From contig CAVZCC010000005.1 of NCBI GenBank assembly GCA_963773765.1, positions 186,001 through 250,000 on the forward strand: DNA of 64,000 bases, given 5' to 3'. Numbering within the stretch: the first letter of the stretch is position 1; each line of letters begins with the position of its first letter. The notes under the pieces are model-generated. The model had not been told where the DNA came from, did not search any database, and saw only the letters and a list, made by a program, of their open reading frames with translations. The translations under genes were made by a program, and so were the position numbers. This stretch comes from CAVZCC01 sp963773765 (lineage in GTDB: Bacteria; Actinomycetota; Acidimicrobiia; Acidimicrobiales; Microtrichaceae). Of the stretch, positions 20,168-28,856 are shown one piece after another.

Positions 20168-21103
20168 TCACGCCACGAAGCGGCCCAGGCCGGGGGCCCG
20201 GGTGACACCGTCGGTGGTCACCACCAGGCCGGTGGCCCCGGCCTCGGCCAGACGGGCCAGGAAGGCCGGCCGGCTGAGGAGGAAGGCCGTCTTGGCCAGT
20301 GCCTCCGCCTGCCACCCGTCGGCCGCCACGACGGTGGCGGCCAGGACCTCGGTCTCGGCCGGGTCACCGGTCCGGGGGTCGATCAGGTGGTGGGCCGGTG
20401 ACCCGTCGGGCCGGGTCCAGCGCCGTCGGCAGCGGCTGGAGGTGGCAACGGCGCCGTCGGCCAGCGACAGGACCATGAGCGGCGCACCGGCGTCGGCCGA
20501 CCGGTCGTCGTCCCGGGGATCATCGATGCCGACGGCCCAGTCGCCGCCGTCGGGACCGCGGCCGCGGACCCGGAGGTCGCCGCCCACGTTCACGCACACC
20601 CCTCCGGCACCCTCGTCCATCACCTCCGCGGCCACGAGGTCGGCCGCGAAGCCCTTGCCGATGCCACCGGGGTCGAAGCCCGCTCCCTCCGCGACACGTA
20701 CCCGACCGCCGATCCGGTCCACCTCGACCTCGCCGGCGCCACGGACGGCCTCCGCGTCGGCACCCGACGGGGGGTTCCCGAAGCCGGGCTCGCCGAAGGA
20801 GGACGCGTACCCGGCCCGGACGACGTCCGCGAGGCGGGTGGGGTCGAACAGGCCGTCGGTGCGTTCGCGCGCCACCAGCGCCCGCTCCACCAGCGCGACC
20901 GTCTCCGGCGACACCTCGGTCCACAGTCCGGCGCGGTGGTTGAGCACGCTGACCTCGCTGGCCGGGATGAACCGGCTCCAACGGCCCTCCAGGTCCCGGA
21001 GGCGGTCCCGGGCGCGTTCCGCCAGGCCCGCCGGTCCGCCGACCACGATCACGTGGACGTCGGAGCCCATGGCCCGGAACCGCTGTTCGGTCACGTGCGC
21101 CAT
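20168..21103 (-). CDS. apbE: FAD:protein FMN transferase (ApbE)
   Basis: About 312 residues. It is the flavin transferase that moves FMN from FAD onto a Ser/Thr of a target protein (EC 2.7.1.180), normally outside or at the outer face of the membrane. Family signatures are in order: MGSDVHVIV near the N terminus, FDPTRLADVV, GFDPGGIGKGFAAD, NVGGDLRVRG, then HHLIDPRTGDP and EALAKTAFLL. No signal peptide or lipobox is visible with the ATG at 21103; an in-frame upstream extension exists but is Pro/Arg-rich and overlaps the preceding gene, so I kept the short form. It lies 13 bases after a small membrane protein gene that could be its target, and 88 bases before the MFS-CNB gene. Confidence 0.9.
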   Translation of the reverse strand: MAHVTEQRFRAMGSDVHVIVVGGPAGLAERARDRLRDLEGRWSRFIPASEVSVLNHRAGLWTEVSPETVALVERALVARERTDGLFDPTRLADVVRAGYASSFGEPGFGNPPSGADAEAVRGAGEVEVDRIGGRVRVAEGAGFDPGGIGKGFAADLVAAEVMDEGAGGVCVNVGGDLRVRGRGPDGGDWAVGIDDPRDDDRSADAGAPLMVLSLADGAVATSSRCRRRWTRPDGSPAHHLIDPRTGDPAETEVLAATVVAADGWQAEALAKTAFLLSRPAFLARLAEAGATGLVVTTDGVTRAPGLGRFVA

Positions 21104-21116
21104 CGGTGCCGCCCGC

Positions 21117-21639
21117 TCAGCTCGCGCGGGAGGAGGTCGACGGACCCGTCGAACCACTCCCGGCCGAACCACTGCCGGGAACGGCCGAGCCGCCACTCCG
21201 GGAGTCGCCCCACTCGGGCCGGCCCCAGTCGTCGGACTCGTCCTCACGCCCCTCGTCGTCGGACTCGTACTCCGCGCCCCTCGTCGTAGCCCCGGCCGCC
21301 ACCGCCGACGGAGGTGTCGCCGGTCCGGTCCACGGGCGTGTTGGTCGGGGTGGTGGTGCCGTTCTCGTCGCCGCCGGTCAGGGCGGTGCAGCCGACCAGG
21401 CCGACGAAGGCGCCGGCGGAGAGCACGCCGGCCGCGATGCGGGACCGCCGCGCCGGGTGGCGCCGCTTCCGGGCCGGAGGGCGGGCCGTGGCCCGGTCCG
21501 ACCGGGTGGGCCCGGGTGCGCGGGGCGGCGCCGGGGATGCAGCCGGGGCGGGGGGCACCCAGTACTGGAAGGGGGCGGCCGGGGGCGGGGGTGGGATCGA
21601 TCCGGTGGGGAGGACCGGGGGGAGGTGCTGCTCGTCCAT
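21117..21639 (-). CDS. Small proline-rich membrane or lipoprotein next to ApbE, one frameshift
   Basis: About 174 residues after repairing a one-base shift near 21280. It starts MDEQHLPPVLPTGS, followed by a Pro/Ala-rich segment, a basic run (ARKRRHPARRSR), one hydrophobic helix (IAAGVLSAGAFVGLVGC) and an external tail that is Thr-, then Asp/Glu-, then Ser/Gly-rich (ESDDEGREDESDDWG, SGGSAVPGSG). VGC at the end of the helix could be a late lipobox. No known enzyme domain is seen. Position directly before apbE suggests it could be flavinylated or otherwise work with ApbE. DRTGDTS after the helix weakly recalls the flavinylation motif but is one residue short and lacks the Ala, so I do not rely on it. 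Confidence 0.55.
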
Positions 21640-21715
21640 GGCCCCAACGATGCGCCTGCCAGGTTGGAGCGAGGTGAGAGCCGGAGCCGGAGCACCGAGG
21701 CGGCTGGGAGCGGCC

Positions 21716-22207
21716 TCAGCCCGGTTCGGAACGGAGGCGGTCCAGCACCCGGTGCAGGACCTGCAGGTCCTCGGCGTCGATCCGGGACGCGACGTGTCGG
21801 TCGAGGCTCTCCAGGTGGTGCTCCATGGCACGGTCCAACACCGTGCGGCCGGTCTCGGTCAGCGTCAGGTGCACCTTGCGCCGGTCCGTCGGACACGACC
21901 GCCGTTCCACCAGGCCGTCGGACTCCAGCCGGTCGGCCAGCCGGGTGATGCCACCGGTGGTGAGCGAGACCGCCTCGGCCAGCTCGGTCATCGTGACGTA
22001 GCCCTCCGGGGCCCGGGAGATCCGCAGCAGGACCTCGAAGGTCTGCAGCGTGATGCCGTCGGAGTGCTGGAGCTCGGCGTCCAGCAGGCGGGTGAGCCGG
22101 GCGTGGGACTCCAGCAGGAGTCCGAAGGTGAAGATGCGCTCGTCGTCCGCCCCGCACGGTGGGGCGACCCGGCCGTCCGCCGGCGCGACCGCTGCGAGCT
22201 CGTTCAT
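21716..22207 (-). CDS. MarR-family transcriptional regulator
   Basis: 163 residues from the ATG at 22207 (MNELAAVAPADG). It is a winged-helix dimeric regulator: HSDGITLQTFEVLLRI, the recognition region VTMTELAEAVSLTTGGITRLADRLE, and the wing GLVERRSCPTDRRKVHLTLTETG, all canonical for MarR. It is divergent from the yceI-like gene, and the AT-rich 144-base region between them holds two inverted repeats that are good operator candidates, so it probably represses itself and the YceI gene. The ligand is unknown. Confidence 0.88.
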   Translation of the reverse strand: MNELAAVAPADGRVAPPCGADDERIFTFGLLLESHARLTRLLDAELQHSDGITLQTFEVLLRISRAPEGYVTMTELAEAVSLTTGGITRLADRLESDGLVERRSCPTDRRKVHLTLTETGRTVLDRAMEHHLESLDRHVASRIDAEDLQVLHRVLDRLRSEPG

Positions 22208-22223
22208 GCCCGAAGCATACCCC

Positions 22224-22240
22224 GGACATGTCTGATGTCC
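22224..22240. promoter_or_regulatory. Inverted repeat GGACAT-N5-ATGTCC, MarR operator candidate
   Basis: A perfect six-base inverted repeat just upstream of the marR-like start at 22207, in an unusually AT-rich spacer between the divergent marR-like and yceI-like genes. Confidence 0.5.
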
Positions 22241-22285
22241 TAAATGTTGATGGGTCAGAAATATATCCGTAAGGTTCCTAGTTGT

Positions 22286-22297
22286 CTGATTCATCAG
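22286..22297. promoter_or_regulatory. Inverted repeat CTGAT-TC-ATCAG, second operator candidate
   Basis: A five-base inverted repeat with a two-base centre, 55 bases before the yceI-like start and in the same AT-rich spacer as the GGACAT repeat. It could be the second MarR half of a divergent control region. Confidence 0.4.
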
Positions 22298-22351
22298 GTA
22301 CTTATCCCTCAGGCACACCCCCACACCCCCTCAGCAACAGGAGCACACACC

Positions 22352-22894
22352 ATGAGCACCCTCCCCGCCCCCGGCACCTACTCCATCGATGCCGGCCACT
22401 CCTACGTCGGCTTCGCCGTGAAGCACTTCGGCCTGTCCAAGGTCAAGGGCGAGTTCCAGAAGTTCGACGGAGTCGTGACGATCGCGGATCCGGCGACCTC
22501 CTCCTCGGTGGACGTCACCATCGCGGCAGACTCCTTCAGCAGCCGCGACGAGCAGCGCGACACCCACATCCGCAGCGCCGACTTCCTCGACGTCGAGCAC
22601 TTCCCCACGCTGTCGTTCGTCTCCACCGGCGTCCGCCAGGACGGCGACGACTGGGTCGTGACCGGTGACCTCACCGTGCACGGCGTCACCCGGTCCGTGG
22701 AACTCGCCACCGAGTTCGAGGGCGCCATCGAGGATCCGTACGGGATGGAGCGCATCGCCTTCTCGGCCGGGACCGAGATCGACCGCACCGAGTTCGGCCT
22801 CACGTGGAACCAGGCGCTGGAGACCGGCGGCCTGGTGGTCGGCAAGAAGGTCAGGGTGAGCCTCGAGGTCGAGGCCGTGCGACCCAAGGCCTGA
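22352..22894 (+). CDS. yceI: YceI-family lipid-binding protein
   Basis: 180 residues, the usual length of the YceI lipocalin-like barrel that binds polyisoprenoids or similar lipids. The start GTYSIDAGHSYVGFAVKHFGLSKVKGEF and the middle FLDVEHFPTLSFVS, TGDLTVHGVTRSVEL are diagnostic. There is no signal peptide, so this is a cytoplasmic form, as is common in actinobacteria. The ATG at 22352 is preceded by AGGAG eight bases away. It is divergent from a MarR regulator, a pairing seen where YceI responds to stress or organic acids. A 15-base-pair hairpin follows the stop. Confidence 0.9.
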   Translation: MSTLPAPGTYSIDAGHSYVGFAVKHFGLSKVKGEFQKFDGVVTIADPATSSSVDVTIAADSFSSRDEQRDTHIRSADFLDVEHFPTLSFVSTGVRQDGDDWVVTGDLTVHGVTRSVELATEFEGAIEDPYGMERIAFSAGTEIDRTEFGLTWNQALETGGLVVGKKVRVSLEVEAVRPKA

Positions 22895-22904
22895 CGGTCC
22901 GACC

Positions 22905-22944
22905 GGCCTCCCCCGCCGGGCGGATCCGTCCGGCGGGGGAGGCC
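22905..22944. terminator. Strong hairpin after the yceI-like gene
   Basis: A perfect 15-base-pair stem (22905-22919 with 22930-22944) around a 10-base loop, beginning 10 bases after the stop of the yceI-like gene. There is no T-tract, as is usual for high-GC actinobacterial terminators. Confidence 0.65.
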
Positions 22945-23001
22945 ACCCCCACACCAATCGGTACCGTGGACGCCCACGGACCAGGAAAGGAACCTCCCAC
23001 C

Positions 23002-23484
23002 ATGGCCGTCACCGGACTCAACCACGCCGTGCTCTTCGTGAGCGACCCCCGCCGATCGGCCGACTTCTACCGCGGGGCGCTGGGCATGCAGGTCGTGGAC
23101 GACCTGGGCCAGGCCGTGTTCCTGAACCTGCCGCAGAGCGGCAACCACCATGACCTGGGCCTGTTCTCCAACGGTGGCGCCCACTCCCCGGTGGCGGGCC
23201 GCGCCGGCGGGCCGGGCCTGTACCACCTGGCCTGGGAGGTCGACGCCTTCGACACGCTCGTGGAGCGCCGCGCCGCGCTGCAACGGATGGGCGCCCTGGT
23301 GGGCGAGTCCGACCACGGCGTGTCCCTCTCGCTGTACGCCCAGGATCCCGACGGGATCGAGTTCGAGGTCATGTGGAGCCTGCCCCGGGAGGCCTGGGGC
23401 GAGTTCGAGCAGCACGCCGTGACCCGCCGCCTGGACTGGGCCGACGCCACCCGCCGCTGGAGCAACGCCGAGGCCACCGGCTGA
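23002..23484 (+). CDS. VOC-family (glyoxalase/dioxygenase-fold) protein
   Basis: 160 residues with two beta-alpha-beta-beta-beta modules of the vicinal-oxygen-chelate fold. Likely metal ligands are visible: His in GLNHAVLFV, His in LYHLAWEVDAF and Glu in DGIEFEVMW. The spacing resembles single-domain catechol-2,3-dioxygenase-like or glyoxalase/bleomycin-resistance proteins. An extra C-terminal helix (FEQHAVTRRLDWADATRRW) is typical of the dioxygenase-like subgroup. The substrate cannot be named. It is convergent with the YibE/F gene eight bases on. Confidence 0.85.
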   Translation: MAVTGLNHAVLFVSDPRRSADFYRGALGMQVVDDLGQAVFLNLPQSGNHHDLGLFSNGGAHSPVAGRAGGPGLYHLAWEVDAFDTLVERRAALQRMGALVGESDHGVSLSLYAQDPDGIEFEVMWSLPREAWGEFEQHAVTRRLDWADATRRWSNAEATG

Positions 23485-23492
23485 AGTACGGG

Positions 23493-24965
23493 TCAGGAAC
23501 GGTCGGGATCACCATCCGGCCCGCCGGGGGGACCGCCCCCGTGCTGCTCCAGGTAGGCGTCCCAGGCGTCGTCGGTCGTGGTGTCCACCGGATCCGGACC
23601 GGACGGGACCGCGCCCACCACCGGCGTCGGGCCGTCCGGATCCCCGGGGTCTCCCCCACCGTCGTCACCGCCGCCGTCGTCCCCGCCGTCGTCCCCGCCG
23701 TCGGGGCCGGTCCCGGTGGACCGGTGGCCGGCCACCAGCCGGGCGGCCAGCAACGTGGTCAACGGCACCGACGCCACCAGGCCGATGGAGCCGACCAGGG
23801 TGCGGACGACCTCGGTGGCGACCACCTCGGAGGTCAGGACCCGTCCGAAGGGCCGCCCCGAACGCACGAACAGCAGGAGCAGCGGCAACGACGCGCCGGC
23901 GTACGCCAACGCGAGGGTGTTGACGGTGGAGGCGATGTGGTCCCGCCCGATGCGGGACCCGGCGCGGTAGAGCTCGCTGAAGCCGTAGGACGGGTTGGCG
24001 GAGCGGAGCTCGGCCACGGCGGAGGCCTGGGTCACCGTCATGTCGTCCAGCGCGCCGAGCGCACCCAGGATGATCCCGGCCAGGAGCAGTCCCTGGAAGT
24101 TCAGGTCACCCCCGAAGGCCCGGATGTACTGGCCCTCCTCGCTCAGGCCCGACAGGACCGTGAGGCCGGTGAACACCCAGCTCAGCACCCCGACCAGCAC
24201 CAGGGACGCAAGGGTCCCCATGAGCGCGACCGTGGTGAGCGGGTTGACCCCGTGGGCCAGGTAGAGCGCCAGGAACGCCACCAGCGATGCGGCGACGATG
24301 GCGACGGCCACCGGCGGTGAGCCCTCCACCAGGGCGGGCAGCACGAAGACGATGATCACGCCGATGCTGGCCACCAGGCCGGCCAGCGCGGCCAGGCCCC
24401 GGAGCCGGCCCTGGATCACCACCAGCGCCGCGAACATGAGCCCGAGCAGCACCATCGGCCACCACCGCTCCCGCTCGAAGGCCTGGGTGTACTGGAACTC
24501 GGGCAGGGCGTCGGCGAGGTAGGGCACCACCACGCCGTCACCCTCCGAGATGGACGGGTACGGGCCCACGTCGAACAACTGGACGGTGCGCTCGGTGCCC
24601 GTGTCCGGTCCCTGCTCCAGTTCGAAGGTCACGTTCTGGCACAGGCTGGGGATCCCCGAATAGAACTCCGACGTCGTGGTGGTGGCACCGGCGCCGCCAC
24701 CATCCCCGGCACCCCCGGCGGACTCCTCCTCGCCCGGGCAGGCGAAGTTCTCGACCTTGGTCACGGTGGCGTCGAAGTACTCGTCGGCCACCCCCAGGGA
24801 CCCCAGGTCGTCCTGCTCCCCGCCGGACGGCCACAGCACCACCAGGCCGATGAGCGTCAACAGGCCCAGCACCACGGCCACGATGCTCAGGTTCCGGCGG
24901 AGGCGGGGCTCGAACGCGGTGTCCGTGCCCACGTCACCATGCCCGCCGTGGGAATGCCCGCCCAT
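23493..24965 (-). CDS. YibE/F-family membrane protein
   Basis: 490 residues. The N terminus is His/Gly-rich (MGGHSHGGHGD), followed by a first membrane helix (LSIVAVVLGLLTLIGLVVLW), an external domain of about 120 residues with two Cys (FACPGEE and SLCQNVTF), then about seven more helices. The YibE/F core is clear: VIQGRLRGLAALAGLVASIGVI, LGALGALDDMTVTQASAVAELR and a long conserved helix pair. The C terminus is a repetitive Gly/Asp tail (DGGDDGGDDGGG). The function of the family is not established. It is four bases downstream of the DUF998-like gene and probably cotranscribed. Confidence 0.85.
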   Translation of the reverse strand: MGGHSHGGHGDVGTDTAFEPRLRRNLSIVAVVLGLLTLIGLVVLWPSGGEQDDLGSLGVADEYFDATVTKVENFACPGEEESAGGAGDGGGAGATTTTSEFYSGIPSLCQNVTFELEQGPDTGTERTVQLFDVGPYPSISEGDGVVVPYLADALPEFQYTQAFERERWWPMVLLGLMFAALVVIQGRLRGLAALAGLVASIGVIIVFVLPALVEGSPPVAVAIVAASLVAFLALYLAHGVNPLTTVALMGTLASLVLVGVLSWVFTGLTVLSGLSEEGQYIRAFGGDLNFQGLLLAGIILGALGALDDMTVTQASAVAELRSANPSYGFSELYRAGSRIGRDHIASTVNTLALAYAGASLPLLLLFVRSGRPFGRVLTSEVVATEVVRTLVGSIGLVASVPLTTLLAARLVAGHRSTGTGPDGGDDGGDDGGGDDGGGDPGDPDGPTPVVGAVPSGPDPVDTTTDDAWDAYLEQHGGGPPGGPDGDPDRS

Positions 24966-24969
24966 CCGG

Positions 24970-25725
24970 TCATTCTCGCCGGTCCGGCACCTCCGATCGG
25001 GGATGTGCCCCAGCCGCCACGGCGCAGGCCGTCGCCAGCCAGACCAGCCCGGCCGCCAGCGAGACGCGCTGGAACAGGCCGGCACGGGCGACCTCCCAGT
25101 TCCCACCGGCCGCCAGGGCCAGCACCACGGCGGCCGAGGCACTCCCCGCCACCACACAGGCGCAGCCGTAGGAGAACCGTCGCCAGCGACGAGTGGCCGG
25201 CATCCCGTGGAACAACCCCGAACCGGCCCAGCACATGGTGGCCAGGAGGAGGACGACGGCGCATCCGGCGACCGAGTGCAGGGTGCCGACCACGGAGGGG
25301 GCCAGAGCGGGCGAGCCGATGGGGTAGGTGCGGACGGGATCGATCGGACAGGCGCCGGCCACCAGGAAGGCGGCTCCGAGCGCCACGACGCATCGGGACG
25401 CCAGCGACGACCGCGCAGCCGGCAGCCGGGAGCGCAGGCCGAGGCCCGCAGCGAACAGCAGCACTCCGGTCACCACCAACGCCGTGGTCCCCAACCAGGC
25501 CCGTTCGCCCCGGCTCAGCAGGCTCACCCAGTGCTCCGCCGGGCGGTAGCCGTCGGCGCGGGTCGCGCCGTCGACCGCGACCACGACCGGGTACAGCGTC
25601 GCGGCCAGCGCCCCTCCCACCAGCGCCACCGTGCCGACGGCCTGACGCCCACCGGGGACCCGGCGGGGGGAACGGCCCGGCCGGGGCTCCCCCGACGCAG
25701 GGCGCGGTTCGACCTCGGTCATCAT
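24970..25725 (-). CDS. DUF998-like multi-helix membrane protein
   Basis: About 251 residues with roughly six hydrophobic segments (for example VGTVALVGGALAATLYPVVV and TALVVTGVLLFAAGLGL). The loops HWVSLLSRGERAW, CPIDPVRTYP and TLHSVAG match the pattern of DUF998 integral membrane proteins. GGGAGG eight bases before the double ATG (25725) supports the start. It probably forms an operon with the YibE/F gene directly after it. Biochemical function is unknown. Confidence 0.75.
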   Translation of the reverse strand: MMTEVEPRPASGEPRPGRSPRRVPGGRQAVGTVALVGGALAATLYPVVVAVDGATRADGYRPAEHWVSLLSRGERAWLGTTALVVTGVLLFAAGLGLRSRLPAARSSLASRCVVALGAAFLVAGACPIDPVRTYPIGSPALAPSVVGTLHSVAGCAVVLLLATMCWAGSGLFHGMPATRRWRRFSYGCACVVAGSASAAVVLALAAGGNWEVARAGLFQRVSLAAGLVWLATACAVAAGAHPRSEVPDRRE

Positions 25726-25848
25726 GAGCACTCCCTCCCACCCTCTTCCTCGGGCTGAGTGGACCATCCCGCAGGACCGTCGACCAGTGGGGAGGACTCC
25801 CTCCGGGGAGCAGTCCCCGCGGGGACTGCTCCCCGGTTCAGGGACCTG

Positions 25849-27177
25849 TCAGGGACCTGCCAGTGCCGCCTTCGGCGTGTCGGCCACGGCCCGCTCCCGT
25901 TGCTCGGGTGCGGACAGCCCGGCCAGGTACTCCCCATGGACCCAGGACAGGAACCGCTCGACGTACTCGACGGTCCGGACCGTGCGGATGCTGGGGAACA
26001 TGTCGAAGGCGTGCTGGGCGCCGTGGAGCTCGGCGTAGACCACCGGACTGGTCGAGACCCGCCGGAGGGCGGCGGCGAACCGGCGGGCACCGGCCACCGG
26101 GACCAGCACGTCGTTGTCGCCGTGGATCACCATCATGGGCGGCGCTCCGGCGTGGACGCGGTCGATGGGCGAGTACGACGCCCACCCCTCCGGGTCCGTC
26201 TCCGGGTGGCTGCCCATGACCAGGTCCTCGATGAACCGCAGGAACGTGTCCAGCTGGTCCTGCTCCCGGTCCAGGAGGTCGTACACGCCGTAGAAGGGCA
26301 CCGCGGCCTGCACGGAGGTGTCGGCCTCGGCGAACCCGGGCTGGAACGCGGGGTCGTTCTCCGTCAGTGCCATCAGCGCGGTGAGGTGGCCACCGGCGGA
26401 CCCGCCGGTGACGGCGATGAAGTCCGGGTCGACGCCGTAGTCCTCGGCATGGGCCCTGATCCAGGCCAGGGCCGCCTTGCAGTCCACCAGGTGGGACGGG
26501 AACTTGGCCCTGGGGCTCAGCCGGTACTCCACGTTGAACCCGACCCACCCGTTGGCGGCGAGGTGGTTGAGCAGCGGGACGCCCTGCTCGTCCTTCGACC
26601 CGACCACCCAGGCCCCACCGTGGATCTGCACGATGGCGGGTCGCTTCTCTCCGGCCCGCACCTTGTCCAGCGGCTCGTACACGTCCAGCTTCAGCCGGTG
26701 CGTGTCCAGGTCCGAGTAGACCACCCCACGCGTCTTGCGGCGCCGGGTCCGGCCGTTGAGGAAGGGCAGCCACGCGCCGGTGCGCACGGAGCTGGGCCGG
26801 TCGTCCAGGTGCTCGGCCGGGACCAGGCCGCTGAGGGCGGCGTGGAGCTCCTCGTCCGAGCGGGCCGCGTCGCGCATCTCCAGCACCAACCCGGCCGAGG
26901 CCGCCATGGTCAGGCCCAGCCCGACCCGGTCCGCCACCGTGAGGTGGCCCCGGCGGCGATGCAGCTCCCAGGCCGTGCGCACGGCCCACGCACCGAGGAC
27001 CACCGGCGCGGCCTCGGTGGTGACCCACGAGCCCATGAACGACGGGATCGTCAGGAACCGGTTGCGGTGCACCGGCCGGCGGGCGTTGAACGCCAGCACG
27101 GCCGCCGCCACGCCCTGGCGCAACAGGTGGGACGGGCCGTGGTCCGGCCCGGACGGGGGATCCTGGAGGGGGGCCAT
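25849..27177 (-). CDS. Alpha/beta hydrolase, HSL-type esterase/lipase
   Basis: 442 residues. About 130 N-terminal residues carry one or two hydrophobic segments (FMGSWVTTEAAPVVLGAWAV, VGLGLTMAASAGLV), suggesting membrane association. The catalytic domain follows, with the HSL-family oxyanion motif HGGAWVVGS, nucleophile elbow VTGGSAGGH, acid in MMVIHGDNDVLVP and catalytic His in LHGAQHAFD. It hydrolyses carboxylic esters; substrate length is unknown. The arrangement resembles actinobacterial LipC/LipW-type esterases found near wax-ester/triacylglycerol synthases, and a WS/DGAT gene is in fact divergent from it at 27309. Confidence 0.88.
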   Translation of the reverse strand: MAPLQDPPSGPDHGPSHLLRQGVAAAVLAFNARRPVHRNRFLTIPSFMGSWVTTEAAPVVLGAWAVRTAWELHRRRGHLTVADRVGLGLTMAASAGLVLEMRDAARSDEELHAALSGLVPAEHLDDRPSSVRTGAWLPFLNGRTRRRKTRGVVYSDLDTHRLKLDVYEPLDKVRAGEKRPAIVQIHGGAWVVGSKDEQGVPLLNHLAANGWVGFNVEYRLSPRAKFPSHLVDCKAALAWIRAHAEDYGVDPDFIAVTGGSAGGHLTALMALTENDPAFQPGFAEADTSVQAAVPFYGVYDLLDREQDQLDTFLRFIEDLVMGSHPETDPEGWASYSPIDRVHAGAPPMMVIHGDNDVLVPVAGARRFAAALRRVSTSPVVYAELHGAQHAFDMFPSIRTVRTVEYVERFLSWVHGEYLAGLSAPEQRERAVADTPKAALAGP

Positions 27178-27308
27178 GGGCTCCCAGTGTGCTGGCCCCG
27201 TCCGACGACCCACAAGGCGGACTCAGGGACGGCCCGGCACGGCGGGGACGGTTGGGGGAGAATGGCGGGCCGCCGGTCCACTCCGGCGCCGAGGGAACGG
27301 AGCAGGGA

Positions 27309-28824
27309 ATGGAACGCCTGTCGGGCATGGACGCGACCTTCCTCTACGTCGAGACGCCCGCCGGCCACATGCACGTGGCCATGACCGGCATCTACGACGT
27401 GTCGACCATGGAGGGCGGCTACTCCTTCGACAAGATCAAGGAGACCATCGCCCAGCGCCTCCCCCTGGTGCCACCGTTCCGCCGCCGGCTGGTGGCGGTC
27501 CCGTTCCAGTTCCACCACCCCGTCTGGATCGAGGATCCCAACTTCAACCTGGACTACCACGTCCGCCGGATCGGGTGTCCTGCCCCGGGTGGCCGCCGCG
27601 AGCTGGCCGAGGTGGCCGGCCAGATCGCCTCCATCCCGCTCGACCGCACCCGGCCCCTGTGGGAGGCGTGGGTCATCGAGGGCCTCAAGCACGACCGCAT
27701 CGGGTTCGTGGTCAAGGTCCACCACTCCGCCATCGACGGCGCGTCCGGTGCGGAGATCATGACCGAGCTCTACGACCTGTCGCCCGACGGCCGGGAGGTG
27801 GAGGCGGACCCCGTCCAGCCCGAGCACATCCCCACCGACCTGGAACTGGTCGTCCTACGCCGCCATGTCCAAGCTGCGGCTGTACCGGGACACGATCGGC
27901 CTCATCGACCGGACGGTGCGGTCCGTGGCCACCCTCATCGGCAATGCCCGCAACCCGCTGTCCAAGCACGGTGCGCTGCCGCTGACGGCACCACGCACCC
28001 CGTTCAACCACTCCATCAGCCCCCACCGCTCGGTGGCGTTCTCCCGGTTGCCCCTGGACGAGGTCAAGGCGGTCAAGGAGGCGCTGGGGGTCAAGGTGAA
28101 CGACATCGTGCTGGCCGTCTGCGCCGGGACGCTGCGGCACTACCTGGAGGGCCTCGACGCCCTGCCGGAGGAACCGCTGGTCGCCGTGGTGCCGGTGTCG
28201 GTCCGCGACGACGCCGAACGGGGCACGCAGGGCAACAAGGTCTCGGCCATGTTCACCTCCCTCGCCACCGACATCGACGACGTGGGGGAGCGACTGGCCG
28301 CCATCAGCGCCAGCACCGAGGGGGCCAAGGAGGACCACAACGCGATCGGGGCCCGCACCCTGACCGACTGGGCCGAGTGGGCCGCGCCCCGCACCTTCGG
28401 CCTGGCCTCCCGGCTCTACAGCTCCATGAACCTGGCCGACTCGCACCGGCCCATCCACAACCTGGTCATCTCCAACGTGCCCGGGCCGCCGTTCCCGTTG
28501 TACCTGGCCGGGGCGGAGATGGTCGCGGCCTACCCCATGGGTCCGATCATGGACGGCGCCGGGCTCAACATCACGGTGCTGTCGTACCGGGACAACGTGG
28601 ACATCGGCTTCCTGGCCTGCCGGGACCTGGTCGGCGACATCTGGGACCTGGCCGCCGCGGTCCAGCCCGCCTTCGACGAGATCAAGCAGCTGGCCGGCCT
28701 GGTGGACCCCACCATCACCAAGTCCGCGGCCCCGGTGACGCCCACGTCGACGCGGGCCAAGAAGGCGGCCAAGAAGACCGCCAAGAAGAAGGCTCCGGCG
28801 GCCAGGAAACGGGCATCCGTGTGA
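27309..28824 (+). CDS. Wax ester synthase/diacylglycerol acyltransferase (WS/DGAT), one frameshift
   Basis: About 505 residues. It transfers acyl groups from acyl-CoA to diacylglycerol or fatty alcohols, making storage lipid at the membrane. The catalytic VHHSAIDGASG (HHxxxDG), the structural RPLWEAWVIEG, and the C-terminal NLVISNVPGPPFPLYLAG motif are intact. One extra base near 27847 shifts the frame (restored reading DLDWSSYAAMSKLRLYRDT). The C terminus has an added Lys/Ala tail (KKAAKKTAKKKAPAARKR) that may bind nucleic acid or polyphosphate or anchor to lipid bodies. The ATG at 27309 follows GGAGCAGGGA. It is upstream of a KstR box and a FadD19-like ligase. Confidence 0.88.
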
Positions 28825-28832
28825 CGGACGTC

Positions 28833-28846
28833 TGCAACGTGTTCTA
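28833..28846. promoter_or_regulatory. KstR-type box before the FadD19-like ligase
   Basis: TGCAACGTGTTCTA matches the mycobacterial KstR consensus TNNAACNNGTTNNA at every fixed position. It overlaps a TAGTTT -10 box (28845-28850) that lies six bases before the GTG start at 28857, so binding would block a leaderless promoter. Confidence 0.65.
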
Positions 28847-28856
28847 GTTTTCCGCC

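Noticed and set aside
21117..21639. ApbE flavinylation motif in the small membrane protein (DRTGDTS)
   Set aside because: It is one residue shorter than the known D-x-x-S/T-G-A-T/S pattern and lacks the Ala, so it is not counted as evidence.
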